Shown: positions 41,567 to 50,640, counted from the first letter of the stretch. The stretch is DNA of 64,000 nucleotides from UBA1366 sp047602575 (GCA_047602575.1 JASGGY010000008.1:62001-126000); one strand, 5' to 3'. The notes: generated by a model not told the origin, from the sequence alone. Program-made: numbers and translations.

Positions 41567-41606
41567 TCAGCGGGTCATTGACCCTCTGGAAACCCGTTGC
41601 TTTTGG
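41567..41606. repeat. dispersed palindromic element, partial copy D
   Basis: CAGCGGGTCATTGACCCTCT then GGAAACCCGTTGCTTTTG: matches the left end of copy A. 20 bases after a gene end. Confidence 0.7.
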
Positions 41607-41677
41607 GTTTTTACATTGTGAAACCACTGCGTTTGGTTTGATTTTCAAATTCTCGCATGACTGATGATAGAAATGAA

Positions 41678-41718
41678 GCGTGCCCGCTCCAAGATTGGAA
41701 CGGGCACGCTTTTATTTT
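41678..41718. terminator. terminator between convergent genes
   Basis: AGCGTGCCCG / CGGGCACGCT stem with an inner TCC/GGA pairing, followed by TTTTATTTTTT on the plus strand. Confidence 0.75.
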
Positions 41719-41735
41719 TTGTTAGATGCTGTTTT

Positions 41736-42941
41736 TTAGGAATTGCAGCCGGACAGTCCGGAGAGGAGAGCGGTTGTGGGGCAGGTCGAGCCGGAGCAAG
41801 TCGAGCCGTTTGTGCAGTTACCCTGAATGGCGGCTAAGACGTTCTGTGCGTTCGGGCAGGTTGAGCCGGAGCAGGTCGAGCCGTTTGCACAGCTGCCCTG
41901 AATGGCGGCGAGGACGCTCTGTGCATTTGTGCAGGTCGAGCCATTTGCGCAGCTACCCTGAACGGCTGCTAAAACGTCCTTTGCGTTGGAACAGGTTGAG
42001 CTGGGGCAGGTCGAGCCGTTTGCACAGCTGCCCTGAACGGCGGCTAAGACATCCTGTGCGCTAGGGCAGGTTGAACCGGAGCAAGTTGATCCTGAGCAGC
42101 TTGAGCCGCAGAGTGCGCCAAGACAGGCGCTGTCACCCACGCAGCCGGCACAGGCGGTTTTATCACAATCCGCGTTCGTGCAGGTGCTTGTACAAGTGTT
42201 GTCGGTGGTGGTCGGCGCTGTGGTTTCGTCAGAAGGCACGGTGGTGGTCGGTGCCGTGCTTTCGTCGGAAGGCGCGGTGGTGGTCGGTGCGGTGCTTTCG
42301 TCGGAAGGAACACTGCTATCAACGGTCGGTGCTGTGCTTTCGTCAGAAGGCACGGTGGTGGTCGGTGCTGTGCTTTCATCGGAAGGCGCTGTGCTGTTGT
42401 CGGTCACTGCGGATGTACTGCCTGCTTTCATGCCGAATTCCTGAACCCAATAATAAGTTCCGTCGATTTCGAGCGCGCCGACGCCGATGCTCTTATAATT
42501 TGCGCCTAAAATGTTCGCGCGGTGTCCGGAGGAATTCATCCATGCGGTCATGACCTCATCGGGGTCGCGCTGTCCGTAGGCGATATTCTCGCCGTAGGTT
42601 TTCGAAGAAACCGTGCTCCATGCGCTGCCGTCCGGGCGGGTGTGGGAGAAATAGGTGTGGATTTCCTCCGCGCGCAGCATTGCCGCGTTCATCAGATCCT
42701 CGTCGATCGAAAGTGCGGAAAGTCCCTGTGCGGCACGTTCCTGGTTGACGATGGTCACAACCTGTTCGGCATAAGCGCGCGACTCCTTCCCCGTCTGGGC
42801 TGCCGCTTCTACGGCGGTTGCCGCGGTGTTCGCTGTTGTATGCAAAGCTGTCGCATTAAATCCGGTCATCGCTGTGGATGTGATTCCCGCAACGGCAACG
42901 ACCGCCGCAAGAATTTTCGGTATCTTTTTTCCGGTTCTCAT
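41736..42941 (-). CDS. secreted CAP-domain protein with cysteine-rich repeat tail
   Basis: A 401-residue exported protein with a signal peptide (about 1-32). Residues 55-172 are a CAP/SCP domain (VNQERAAQGLSALSIDEDLM; AEEIHTYFSHTRPDGSAW; GENIAYG; SGHRANIL; YYWVQEFG). Residues 175-240 are a PSDESTAPTTT-type linker repeated at least five times. The last 160 residues contain 22 cysteines, with the unit VLAAVQGSCANGSTC / VLAAIQGSCANGSTC four times. Bacterial CAP proteins are secreted and their activity is mostly unknown. The tail is unusual: disulfide-linked, metal-binding or modified cysteines are all possible. Confidence 0.8.
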   Translation of the reverse strand: MRTGKKIPKILAAVVAVAGITSTAMTGFNATALHTTANTAATAVEAAAQTGKESRAYAEQVVTIVNQERAAQGLSALSIDEDLMNAAMLRAEEIHTYFSHTRPDGSAWSTVSSKTYGENIAYGQRDPDEVMTAWMNSSGHRANILGANYKSIGVGALEIDGTYYWVQEFGMKAGSTSAVTDNSTAPSDESTAPTTTVPSDESTAPTVDSSVPSDESTAPTTTAPSDESTAPTTTVPSDETTAPTTTDNTCTSTCTNADCDKTACAGCVGDSACLGALCGSSCSGSTCSGSTCPSAQDVLAAVQGSCANGSTCPSSTCSNAKDVLAAVQGSCANGSTCTNAQSVLAAIQGSCANGSTCSGSTCPNAQNVLAAIQGNCTNGSTCSGSTCPTTALLSGLSGCNS

Positions 42942-42986
42942 AAGAAACCTCCTGTGAAAGTTGATATGGGTTTGTGCTGTAATTGT

Positions 42987-43015
42987 ATTGTATCATTTTG
43001 TAACCGTTTTGTCAA
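42987..43015 (-). promoter_or_regulatory. promoter of the CAP-domain protein gene
   Basis: Minus strand TTGACA (43015-43010), 17 bp, TACAAT (42992-42987). Confidence 0.75.
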
Positions 43016-43103
43016 CCTTTTAAGTGAATGTAAATATTAGCTGAATATTTTCCTGCAAGTCAGCAGGGGGGTGACATCGTTCGCCGAAAAGCCGCAAAGA
43101 ACC

Positions 43104-43132
43104 TTGACAAGCGACGCGCTTTTGTATATACT
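43104..43132 (+). promoter_or_regulatory. promoter of the GGDEF/EAL gene
   Basis: TTGACA (43104-43109), 17 bp, TATACT (43127-43132), about 100 bases before the start. Confidence 0.7.
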
Positions 43133-43236
43133 GAATGTATAGCATGACAGCGCGAACTTTTGTTTAATTTTTAAACAATTTGACTTTTCTGCCGGCATCT
43201 TAAAATTCCTATATAGATTAGAAAGAAGGAATGTAC

Positions 43237-45144
43237 GTGCCCTCTAACAAGTACTATCCCGAAGATCCGCTCGATCGTGACGCATATCGACAAGCAAAAA
43301 CCGACGCGGCAAACAGCAAGCTTCTCATGAATCCCTTGCGGTGGGCGCTTTTTTTCTTCTGCGTTGTGCTGTTTTTGCTGAGCATCTTGCTCAGCAAAAA
43401 GCTCGGCAACAACAACAATGCCGTTGAGCTGTTCGGCTTTCATCTCAGCGCGGCGCGGAAAACCGTTCTCAACGCAAGTCTGACGCAATTCCGGCTGCTG
43501 CTCACGGTGTTCATCTCCATGCGCTTTTATCGCGTGGGCTTTTTGGGCGCGGTGCTGCTCAACATCTATTCCCTCCTTGCGCCGCTGCGGGCGATGATTC
43601 TGTCGCCGGGGGATTTCGATTCACTGCTGGTGCTGTTCCCGCTGGTCGGTATTCTGATGTGTCTGATCGTGTTCGCGTTTCATCGGCTGCTTTATAAAGG
43701 CTTTGCGATGCTCGACAAGAGCCGTAGGGAAATTATCTCGCTGTATGAGGAGCTTTCTGCGGCAAGCGAGGAGGTATCCCAGCAAAACCATGAGCTTTCG
43801 GATTATAATGAACGCCTGATCGACAACGAAAAACAACTCAATTACATCGCCTATTACGATATTCTGACAAAGCTTCCCAACCGCAAGATGATCGAAAACG
43901 AGCTGACCGCGCTGGTTTCCCGCGGGGAGGAAAACGGGGAGAACCGTTTTGCCGTGGCGTTCATCGATCTGGATAACTTCAAAATTATCAACGACACCAC
44001 CGGACATCACACCGGCGACCAGTTTCTTGTCAAGGTCACGGAGCGGATGAAAAGCTATATCTACGATGCGGACATCCTCGGGCGCATCGGCGGCGACGAG
44101 TTCGCACTGATCATCAAGCGCGGGCTTTCCAACCATGAGGCAGTCGAATACGTCAACGGCATCAAGGACATCATGCAAGCCCCCTTTAACGTTGACGGCA
44201 TTGTTTTTAACATCACGGCAAGCATGGGCGTGGCGTTCTTCCCGGACGACGGCGCAACGGCGGACGAGATGCTGCGCTGCGCGGACACGGCGATGTACCG
44301 CGCCAAGGACGAGGGCAAGAACGCGGTGGTGAAATTCTGCTCGGAAATGAAAATGGAGCTTCTACAGAAAATCAATTTTGAAAAAAATCTGCTGTCGTCG
44401 CTGTCAAACAAAGAAATCTATTTGGCGTTCCAGCCGCAGTTTTCCGATTGCGGCAAGCGGCTGCGGGGCTTTGAGGTTCTGGCGCGGTGGAATTCCGCGG
44501 CGTTTGGGCTTGTTCCCCCCAATAAATTCATCCCCGTGGCAGAGGAAACCAAGTACATCCTCCGGCTGGGCGAGTGGATTCTGCGCGAGGCGTGCGAGAA
44601 ATTCAAATGCTTTACGGACAACGACGACAAGCTGGTGCTGTCGGTGAATATTTCAGCGGTTCAGCTGATGGATCCGGGCTTTATCGGCATGGTGGGCAGG
44701 ATTCTGCAGCAAACCGGCTATCGACCCAATCAGCTTGAGCTGGAAATTACGGAAACCGCGCTCATCACCTCGCCGCGGCTGGCAAGTCAGATCATGACCC
44801 AGCTCAAAGGCATGGGCACACGCATCGCGCTCGATGATTTCGGAACAGGCTATTCGTCGCTGAATTACTTACAGCAGCTGCCCATCGACACGCTGAAAAT
44901 CGACAAAATTTTCGTGGACAACATCACCGGCAAGGACGACGAAAAGCTCATCATCGGTTCAATCATCGCCCTTGTCCATAAGCTGGACATGAACGTCATC
45001 GCCGAGGGCGTCGAAAACGACTTCCAGCTCGACTATCTCGAGAACCAGCACTGCGATTGCATCCAAGGCTTCCTTCTCGGCAAGCCCGTCAGCTATGACG
45101 AAGCCGGCGAAATCATCCGCCGCGCGTCTGCAGTGAAAATTTAA
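43237..45144 (+). CDS. membrane GGDEF-EAL protein (cyclic-di-GMP turnover)
   Basis: A 635-residue protein with four spans in the N-terminal 145 residues, a short coiled coil (about 150-195), a GGDEF domain (about 203-360; GRIGGDEFALI) and an EAL domain (about 370-635). The EAL domain shows FEVLARW (EVL variant), ELEITETALI, ALDDFGTGYSSL, LKIDKIFVD and IIAEGVE. Residues for both synthesis and hydrolysis look intact, so which activity dominates cannot be told. AAGAAGG is 7 nt from GTG 43237 but touches ATG 43231, so GTG is preferred. Confidence 0.88.
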   Translation: MPSNKYYPEDPLDRDAYRQAKTDAANSKLLMNPLRWALFFFCVVLFLLSILLSKKLGNNNNAVELFGFHLSAARKTVLNASLTQFRLLLTVFISMRFYRVGFLGAVLLNIYSLLAPLRAMILSPGDFDSLLVLFPLVGILMCLIVFAFHRLLYKGFAMLDKSRREIISLYEELSAASEEVSQQNHELSDYNERLIDNEKQLNYIAYYDILTKLPNRKMIENELTALVSRGEENGENRFAVAFIDLDNFKIINDTTGHHTGDQFLVKVTERMKSYIYDADILGRIGGDEFALIIKRGLSNHEAVEYVNGIKDIMQAPFNVDGIVFNITASMGVAFFPDDGATADEMLRCADTAMYRAKDEGKNAVVKFCSEMKMELLQKINFEKNLLSSLSNKEIYLAFQPQFSDCGKRLRGFEVLARWNSAAFGLVPPNKFIPVAEETKYILRLGEWILREACEKFKCFTDNDDKLVLSVNISAVQLMDPGFIGMVGRILQQTGYRPNQLELEITETALITSPRLASQIMTQLKGMGTRIALDDFGTGYSSLNYLQQLPIDTLKIDKIFVDNITGKDDEKLIIGSIIALVHKLDMNVIAEGVENDFQLDYLENQHCDCIQGFLLGKPVSYDEAGEIIRRASAVKI

Positions 45145-45154
45145 CCCAGCACCG

Positions 45155-45482
45155 CTACCAAAGGGGGCGGTGCCCCCTCTGGACACCCTCACCAAAGGGT
45201 ACAAGTACCCTTTGGAAACCCGTTGTTTTTATGATTATGTGTTTGTTGCCTGTTTTACTTTGAGCATATTTAACAGTTTGCAATCACATGTTTTACATAC
45301 GGGTGTAAAGTTATAAATAAAGAGCTTGTGCAGATAACGCACAAGCTCTTTTACATCTCAGACTCATGTGAAAAATGATAAATTCAATCAAGTGACAAAA
45401 AACGCTCAATGTAAATAAGATCCCAAATGTACGAGTAACCAAAAACTACGGGTTTCCAAAGGGGGCACACCCCCTTTGGCAG
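45155..45482. repeat. dispersed palindromic element, complete copy B
   Basis: About 328 bp, opposite orientation to copy A. Reading the minus strand it shows CCAAAGGGGG-type hairpin, ACCCGTAGTTTTTGG, ATTTACATTGAGCGTTTTTT, the central GAGCTTGTGCG...TGCACAAGCTC hairpin, ATAACTTTACACCCGTATG, GGGTTTCCAAAGGGTAC and two closing hairpins. It fills the gap between the GGDEF/EAL gene and the ABC ATPase gene. Confidence 0.8.
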
Positions 45483-45510
45483 GAGGTGTCGGGGGGACAG
45501 AGTCCCCTGA

Positions 45511-46161
45511 CTAGATCGAACAACGCTCGGTAATCTGCTGGTTATTGACGGTAATGACGCGGTCGGTGTCCCGCAGGAGGGAGGTGTCGTGGGTGGCGAT
45601 GATCAGGGTGGTGTTTTCGCCGATGTGGCGGATGAGCTCCATGACTTCCGTCGCTGTGGCGTGGTCTAGGGACGCCGTCGGCTCATCGGCGAACAAGATT
45701 TGTGGCTCTTTGACTAGCGCGCGGGCGATTGCGACGCGCTGGCGCTGTCCGCCGGAGATCTGGTGGGGCTTTTTGTGCAGATGCTCCTCCAGCCCGAGCT
45801 TTTGCAGCATGGTGCGGGCTTTTTCGGTGCTTGCGGCGGATTTCATCGCGACGCTGACATTTTCGAGCACACTTAAATAAGGAATGAGAAAATGCTGTTG
45901 AAAAATAAATCCGAAGTGCTCGTAGCGCTCTGCGGCGGTGTCTTTCTTTCCGGAAAGGGATGCGCCGTTGAAGAACACCTCGCCGGATGAGGGCTTTTTC
46001 AGCGCGGAAAGCAGATAGATCAGAGAGCTTTTGCCTGAGCCGGACGGCCCGACCAGCGCCACTGTTTCGCCATCCTGCACTGTGATGCTCACGCTGTCGA
46101 GCACGACCTTCTGCTTGTCGCCGTCGGGGTAAACGAGGCTGATGTTTTGTGCTTCCAGCAT
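45511..46161 (-). CDS. ABC transporter ATP-binding protein (LolD/MacB-like)
   Basis: A 216-residue ATPase with Walker A GPSGSGKSS, Q-loop FIFQQHFLIPYLSVLENV, signature ISGGQRQRVAIARALV, Walker B ILFADEPTASLDH and ATHD switch. It pairs with the FtsX-type permease immediately upstream. ATG 46161 follows GGAGG by 7 nt and lies 1 base past the permease stop. Substrate unknown; family members drive mechanotransmission, lipoprotein or peptide export. Confidence 0.88.
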   Translation of the reverse strand: MLEAQNISLVYPDGDKQKVVLDSVSITVQDGETVALVGPSGSGKSSLIYLLSALKKPSSGEVFFNGASLSGKKDTAAERYEHFGFIFQQHFLIPYLSVLENVSVAMKSAASTEKARTMLQKLGLEEHLHKKPHQISGGQRQRVAIARALVKEPQILFADEPTASLDHATATEVMELIRHIGENTTLIIATHDTSLLRDTDRVITVNNQQITERCSI

Positions 46162-46162
46162 C

Positions 46163-47320
46163 CTAGCCCCTCCTTTCAATGACCGTCACAAGGTCTTTTT
46201 TCGTCAGACTTCGCAGCACCGGAATGACCGCGCACAGGAAAACGAGCAGCGGCACAATCAGCGTATAGCGCAAGCCGGAGGCGGAGAAGAACACCATTTT
46301 CTGCCCCAGCGGCGCAAAGAGCCATTTGTCGATGAAGAAAAAGCAGCCAAACGACGCCAGATACCCGATTCCCCACCCGAGGACAGAAACAAACGCGAGT
46401 TCGCCGCAAATCAGCCGGCGGATATTCTTTTTGTTGTAACCGATTGCGAACAGGATGGCGAATTCGTTGCTGCGCTGCCCATAGAAATTCATGATCAGCG
46501 CCCCGACGCACACCGCCATGCCAAGTGTTACCACCACGATGATTACCGAAAGAATGCTGTTGATGCTTTTCATCTGCTCGTCCAAGGACTTCAGCACCGT
46601 GTCGCGCGACGTGATGAAGGCGGTTTTGGAATCAATCTGACCGAGTACGTCGTTCATTTTGTCGATGTCGCCGTTTTTCGGGAAAGCCAGCGCATACATG
46701 GTCGTTTTGTCGGTATCCACGCCGGATTCCTGGAGCGAATTGAGGTAATAATTCTTTGCGCCCATGCCCATGACGGATTCTCCGGTAAATTCGCCGACAA
46801 TGGTGTAAGTGCCAATGACCCACTCCGAGGAATCCACCTCGTCACCGAATTTGTCGCCGACCTTCAGGTTTTTGTTCTTGAGCATGGAGCTATGCAGGAT
46901 GACCTCATATGCGCCGGGCTGCGGCATTCTGCCGTCAACCAGCTTCAGGTCGCATTGTTCAAATACCGCATTGAAGTCGCTGTCGTTGTCAAGAAAGACA
47001 ATCGGCGCGGAGGTGTTCCCGAACACCGTGGTGATGGAGGTGTTGCTGATCATCACATTGTGAAGTGAATCGACGGTATCCATGGCTTTGATGCTGTCAA
47101 TCGCGTCTTGTTTTAAAAAGGTCTGCCCGCGCGCTGGCTCAACAAAGGTAAATCTGCTCAGCGGCGCGATGCTGGAATCTTTCGCGCTGGCAAAGATGGA
47201 ATTGACAATCGTTGTGATCAGCGAAATGCAGAACACAGCAAAAAACAACGTCACCACCACCACGGCGGCTTTCTTCTTGTTTTCCTTATAATACTTCAAT
47301 GGGTTGAGCGGCTTGATCAT
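46163..47320 (-). CDS. FtsX-type ABC permease
   Basis: A 385-residue membrane protein: an N-terminal span (about 18-42), an extracellular domain (about 45-255) and three C-terminal spans (about 258-282, 312-335, 350-370). The loop NEFAILFAIGYNKKNIRRLI is the usual coupling element to the ATPase encoded next. Only one permease gene is present, so a homodimer is likely, in contrast to the two-permease cassette at 17946-20383. GGAGG lies upstream of ATG 47320. Confidence 0.82.
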   Translation of the reverse strand: MIKPLNPLKYYKENKKKAAVVVVTLFFAVFCISLITTIVNSIFASAKDSSIAPLSRFTFVEPARGQTFLKQDAIDSIKAMDTVDSLHNVMISNTSITTVFGNTSAPIVFLDNDSDFNAVFEQCDLKLVDGRMPQPGAYEVILHSSMLKNKNLKVGDKFGDEVDSSEWVIGTYTIVGEFTGESVMGMGAKNYYLNSLQESGVDTDKTTMYALAFPKNGDIDKMNDVLGQIDSKTAFITSRDTVLKSLDEQMKSINSILSVIIVVVTLGMAVCVGALIMNFYGQRSNEFAILFAIGYNKKNIRRLICGELAFVSVLGWGIGYLASFGCFFFIDKWLFAPLGQKMVFFSASGLRYTLIVPLLVFLCAVIPVLRSLTKKDLVTVIERRG

Positions 47321-47403
47321 GGGGGTCCTCCGATTTTCATAAAGTTTGTGAACCGGTGCGGCTTGCGCTTGGTTGTCCCGACGGCAGAATTTTATAAAAC
47401 CAA

Positions 47404-47437
47404 AACCTGCCCCTGCCGTTTTTTGGCAGGGGCGGGT
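47404..47437 (-). terminator. terminator of the chemoreceptor gene
   Basis: CCCGCCCCTGCC / GGCAGGGGCAGG stem with an A-rich loop on the minus strand, then TTTTGGTTTTA. Confidence 0.8.
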
Positions 47438-47443
47438 TGTTTT

Positions 47444-50089
47444 TTATTGATTTTCCTCGTCGTCGTCAAGGACGATGCGGATGTCGCCGTCCTTGGGAAG
47501 CTCGTCGGTTTCGTAGCCGTCGTCGGACTCTTCCGGCTCGTCGCTGTAGTCAAACTTTGAACGAGCGGGTGTGGGTTCGTCGTCTTCCGGCTCGTCGCTG
47601 TAATCGAACTTCGAGCGCGCAGGAGCGGGCTCATCTTCCGGCTCGTCGCTGTAATCGAACTTTGAACGGGCGGGTGCGGGTTCGTCATCCGGCTCATCGC
47701 TGTAATCGAACTTCGAGCGCGCGGGTGCTGGTTCGTCGTCCGGCTCGTCGCTGTAATCGAACTTTGAGCGGGCGGGAACAGGTTCGTCATCCGGCTCATC
47801 GCTGTAGTCGAACTTCGATCGCGCAGGTGCGGGTTCGTCGTCCGGCTCGTCGCTGTAATCGAACTTTGAGCGGGCGGGAACAGGTTCGTCATCCGGCTCA
47901 TCGCTGTAATCGAACTTTGAGCGGGCAGGTGCGGGTTCGTCGTCATCGGCGGGATAAGCAAATTTCGACGCGGCGGGTTTTGCCGCCGGTGCTGCCGCAA
48001 AGTCGTCGTCATAAGAGAACTTCGACTTCTTGCTCTTTTTGCCGGCTTTGCCGCTGACCTTTGAAAGCTTGAACTTGGCTATCATGTTGCGCAGAACAAG
48101 CGACTGACCGGACAGCTCCTCGCTCGCGGAGGCGCTTTGCACGGCGGAGGCGGAGTTTGCGGATACGACGGCGGAGATTTGTTCCACGCCGGAAATGATC
48201 TGGTGGATTGCGGCTGCCTGATTCTCGCTGGCGTCGGAAATTTCCTTAGCAAGATTCTGGACGTCGCTGGATTTTTCAACGACCTGCTCGAGCGAGCCGG
48301 CGGTCTGGCGGGCGATGGAAGCACCCTTCTTGACGGCGGCTGCGGTGGAACGAATGATTTCCGCAGTCTGCTTGGCGGCTTCCGCACTCTTGGCGGCAAG
48401 GCTTCTGACCTCGTCCGCAACCACGCCGAAGCCCTTTGAGCCTTCGTGCGCGGCTTCCACGGCGGCGTTGAGCGAGAGGATGTTGGTCTGGAACGACAGC
48501 TTGTCGATGACCTTGATGATTTTAGAAATCTCCGCGGCGGAGGAACTGATTTCGTCCATGGCGGTGAGCATCCGCGCCATTTCGGTGTTGCAGTCGCTGA
48601 TGGCGTGGGTGTTGTCCGCGATGGTGTGATAGGTTTTCTTTGCGGCTTTCGCGTTGTTCTGGATCATGCCGGACACGTCGCCAATGGTGGCGGAAAGCTC
48701 CTCGATTGAGCTTGCCTGTGAGGTCGCACCCTCGGACAGCGTGGTTGCGAGAGCAGAAACCTGGCTTGCGCCGCTGTTTACCTGCTCCGCGGCGGTGTTG
48801 ATGTTCGAGAATGTATCGGAAAGGCTCTGGATGATGTCGTTAAAAGTGGTTTTAATCTGGATGAAATCGCCCTTGAAATCGCCCTGCACACGGTAGCGCA
48901 GGTTGCCGTCAGAGATGTTTTCCAGCGCGACGGTGATTTGGTTGATGTACATTTTTAAAGCGACGATGGTTTCCTCAAGCGAGTGGGTCAGAACGCCGGT
49001 TTCATCCTTGGCATACGAGCGCTCGACTGGCATGGAGAGGTTGCCCTTGGCAAGCTCGCGTAAACGCTTTGTTGTTTTTACAACAGGGTCGGAAATCTTG
49101 CGTGCGAACCATACCGAGCCGACGGTGGTTGCACCGAGCAGAAACAGCGCCACAAGCGGGAACACGATGAAGCTTGCTTTGCGCGCGCCCATGAAGTCGG
49201 CGGTCGGTGTGCTGATGAAAATGCCGCCGGAAATCTCTTTAAGGGTCGCGTAGCCTGCGGTGTAATCCTCGCCGTCAATGGCGCAGGTCAAGTCGCCGCT
49301 GGTGGGTGCGTCGGTTTCGCCGCTCAACGCGTCTTTCGCCAAATCGGAAAGCGGTTCGTAGTCGTCGTTGGACGATGCCTCGGTATAGAGGTTTCCGGAT
49401 GAGCCAACGATGGCTTTTTCGGACTGGTATAAAATAGTGCCGTCATCTTTGACGATGAACGAATAGCTGTTTTCGCCGAAGCTGATGGCGTTGAGTTCGT
49501 CGGTGATGGCGGTTGTGTTATAAATGACTGCGACTGCCGCGGCACCGCTTTCCTGTGTGCTTGACATGGGAACGGCGATGGCAAACATCTTGGCGCCTTC
49601 GACGTCGGTGGGGTCGGTGGCATAATAATCAAGCGCACTGCCCACAAGGGTGGAGATGGTGATCGTGGTGACAAGGGTTGTTCCGTTGCCCTGAGAAAGA
49701 AGCGCCGTGCCGTTTTTATCATAAATTACCCAGCCGACGGCACCGTTTGCCATGGTGTCGTTCTTGAGCTTTACCATCATCATGGACAAAGAGTCGTTCT
49801 GTGCGCCGGTCTGTTCAGTGGTTTCGGGAGTTTTACCGGTTTGCGCGGTCTGCGCCTGTGACCCGATATCGACCGCTGCGTTTGCACTGGCGGTAACATC
49901 GGAAACAAGCTCAATGATTTTGCCGTCAACCGCGCTCGCCGCCTGGCTGGCAAGCGGCCCGATGGTGTCGCGCAGCGTATCCTCGGCGGCTTTTCCGGAA
50001 AAATAAAGTGCCAAAACGCACATCACAACGCTGATGGAAACCGCGATGACCAGTGCATATGTAATCAGCTTGATTCGCAGGCTTTTCAA
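47444..50089 (-). CDS. methyl-accepting chemotaxis protein with C-terminal 17-residue repeats
   Basis: An 881-residue receptor. It has a membrane span (about 7-27), an extracellular sensor of the Cache type (about 30-280), a second span (about 287-310), HAMP (about 312-365) and a signalling coiled coil with hairpin tip KLSFQTNILSLNAAVEAAHE (about residue 530). The tip should contact CheA/CheW. After residue 690 it has a basic segment (GKAGKKSKKSKF), then eight repeats DEPAPARSKFDYSDEPD and an acidic end (DDDEENQ). TTG 50089 is chosen because GGAGG precedes it by 7 nt; the in-frame start at 50152 has none. No flagellar genes are in this window. Confidence 0.85.
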   Translation of the reverse strand: MKSLRIKLITYALVIAVSISVVMCVLALYFSGKAAEDTLRDTIGPLASQAASAVDGKIIELVSDVTASANAAVDIGSQAQTAQTGKTPETTEQTGAQNDSLSMMMVKLKNDTMANGAVGWVIYDKNGTALLSQGNGTTLVTTITISTLVGSALDYYATDPTDVEGAKMFAIAVPMSSTQESGAAAVAVIYNTTAITDELNAISFGENSYSFIVKDDGTILYQSEKAIVGSSGNLYTEASSNDDYEPLSDLAKDALSGETDAPTSGDLTCAIDGEDYTAGYATLKEISGGIFISTPTADFMGARKASFIVFPLVALFLLGATTVGSVWFARKISDPVVKTTKRLRELAKGNLSMPVERSYAKDETGVLTHSLEETIVALKMYINQITVALENISDGNLRYRVQGDFKGDFIQIKTTFNDIIQSLSDTFSNINTAAEQVNSGASQVSALATTLSEGATSQASSIEELSATIGDVSGMIQNNAKAAKKTYHTIADNTHAISDCNTEMARMLTAMDEISSSAAEISKIIKVIDKLSFQTNILSLNAAVEAAHEGSKGFGVVADEVRSLAAKSAEAAKQTAEIIRSTAAAVKKGASIARQTAGSLEQVVEKSSDVQNLAKEISDASENQAAAIHQIISGVEQISAVVSANSASAVQSASASEELSGQSLVLRNMIAKFKLSKVSGKAGKKSKKSKFSYDDDFAAAPAAKPAASKFAYPADDDEPAPARSKFDYSDEPDDEPVPARSKFDYSDEPDDEPAPARSKFDYSDEPDDEPVPARSKFDYSDEPDDEPAPARSKFDYSDEPDDEPAPARSKFDYSDEPEDEPAPARSKFDYSDEPEDDEPTPARSKFDYSDEPEESDDGYETDELPKDGDIRIVLDDDEENQ
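47535..47945 (-). repeat. 51-bp in-frame tandem repeats in the chemoreceptor gene
   Basis: Eight copies of a 17-codon unit encoding (D/E)DEP(A/V/T)PARSKFDYSDEP, the last with one extra codon. Alternating A and V at one position suggests duplication of a two-unit block. Two degenerate units (SKFSYDDD, SKFAYPADDD) precede them. Confidence 0.9.
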
Positions 50090-50231
50090 AAGAACCCCTC
50101 CGTTTATACGGTTTATTACGTTGATTATATCACGTTTGCACAAATATATCAATATTGATTTGCAAATTGCCGTTTATTTTTGCTGTTTTCACAGTTTTTT
50201 GCGGTCTAATTCGTCATATTATGCAAAGAGT

Positions 50232-50262
50232 AACGCCCCGCGCGGAAAAGCGAGGCGTTTGT
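50232..50262 (-). terminator. probable terminator of the RidA gene
   Basis: AAACGCCTCGC...GCGGGGCGTT hairpin, followed on the minus strand by ACTCTTTGC; the T-run is weak. Confidence 0.5.
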
Positions 50263-50268
50263 TTCCAA

Positions 50269-50640
50269 TCACAATGTGGCGACAAGCTCAATTTCTACCA
50301 GTGCAGCGCGGGGGAGATCCTTGACCGCCACGCAGGAGCGGGCGGGTTTTCCAGTGAAAAAGCGCGCGTAAACCTCGTTGAATGCGGCAAAGTCCGCCAT
50401 GTCAGCGAGAAAGCAGGTGGTCTTCACCACAGCGGAGAAGTCCGTTCCGGCGGCGGCAAGAACAGCTCCTAAATTTTTGCAAACTTGCTCGGTCTGTGCG
50501 GCGATGCCCTGCGCTTCGATCGCGCCGGTGGCGGGATTGAGGGGGATTTGTCCGGAGGTGTAGAGCATATTTCCGGCGATGATCGCCTGCGAATACGGTC
50601 CGATGGCGGACGGGGCTTGTGCGGTTGAAATGATTTTCAT
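50269..50640 (-). CDS. ridA: RidA family 2-iminobutanoate/2-iminopropanoate deaminase
   Basis: A 123-residue protein of the RidA/YjgF family, which hydrolyses reactive enamines and imines made by PLP enzymes. It shows IGPYSQAI near residue 14, GQIPLNPATG, and the C-terminal RSCVAVKDLPRAALVEIELVA with the Arg that binds the substrate carboxylate. Full length. ATG 50640 has AAAGGAG. A parS site lies 37 bases upstream. Confidence 0.9.
   Translation of the reverse strand: MKIISTAQAPSAIGPYSQAIIAGNMLYTSGQIPLNPATGAIEAQGIAAQTEQVCKNLGAVLAAAGTDFSAVVKTTCFLADMADFAAFNEVYARFFTGKPARSCVAVKDLPRAALVEIELVATL

Noticed and set aside
47392..48057. Long antisense frames over the chemoreceptor repeats
   Set aside because: They are low-complexity Ser/Arg/Pro or Arg/Thr products created by the 51-bp repeat; the chemoreceptor frame explains the DNA.
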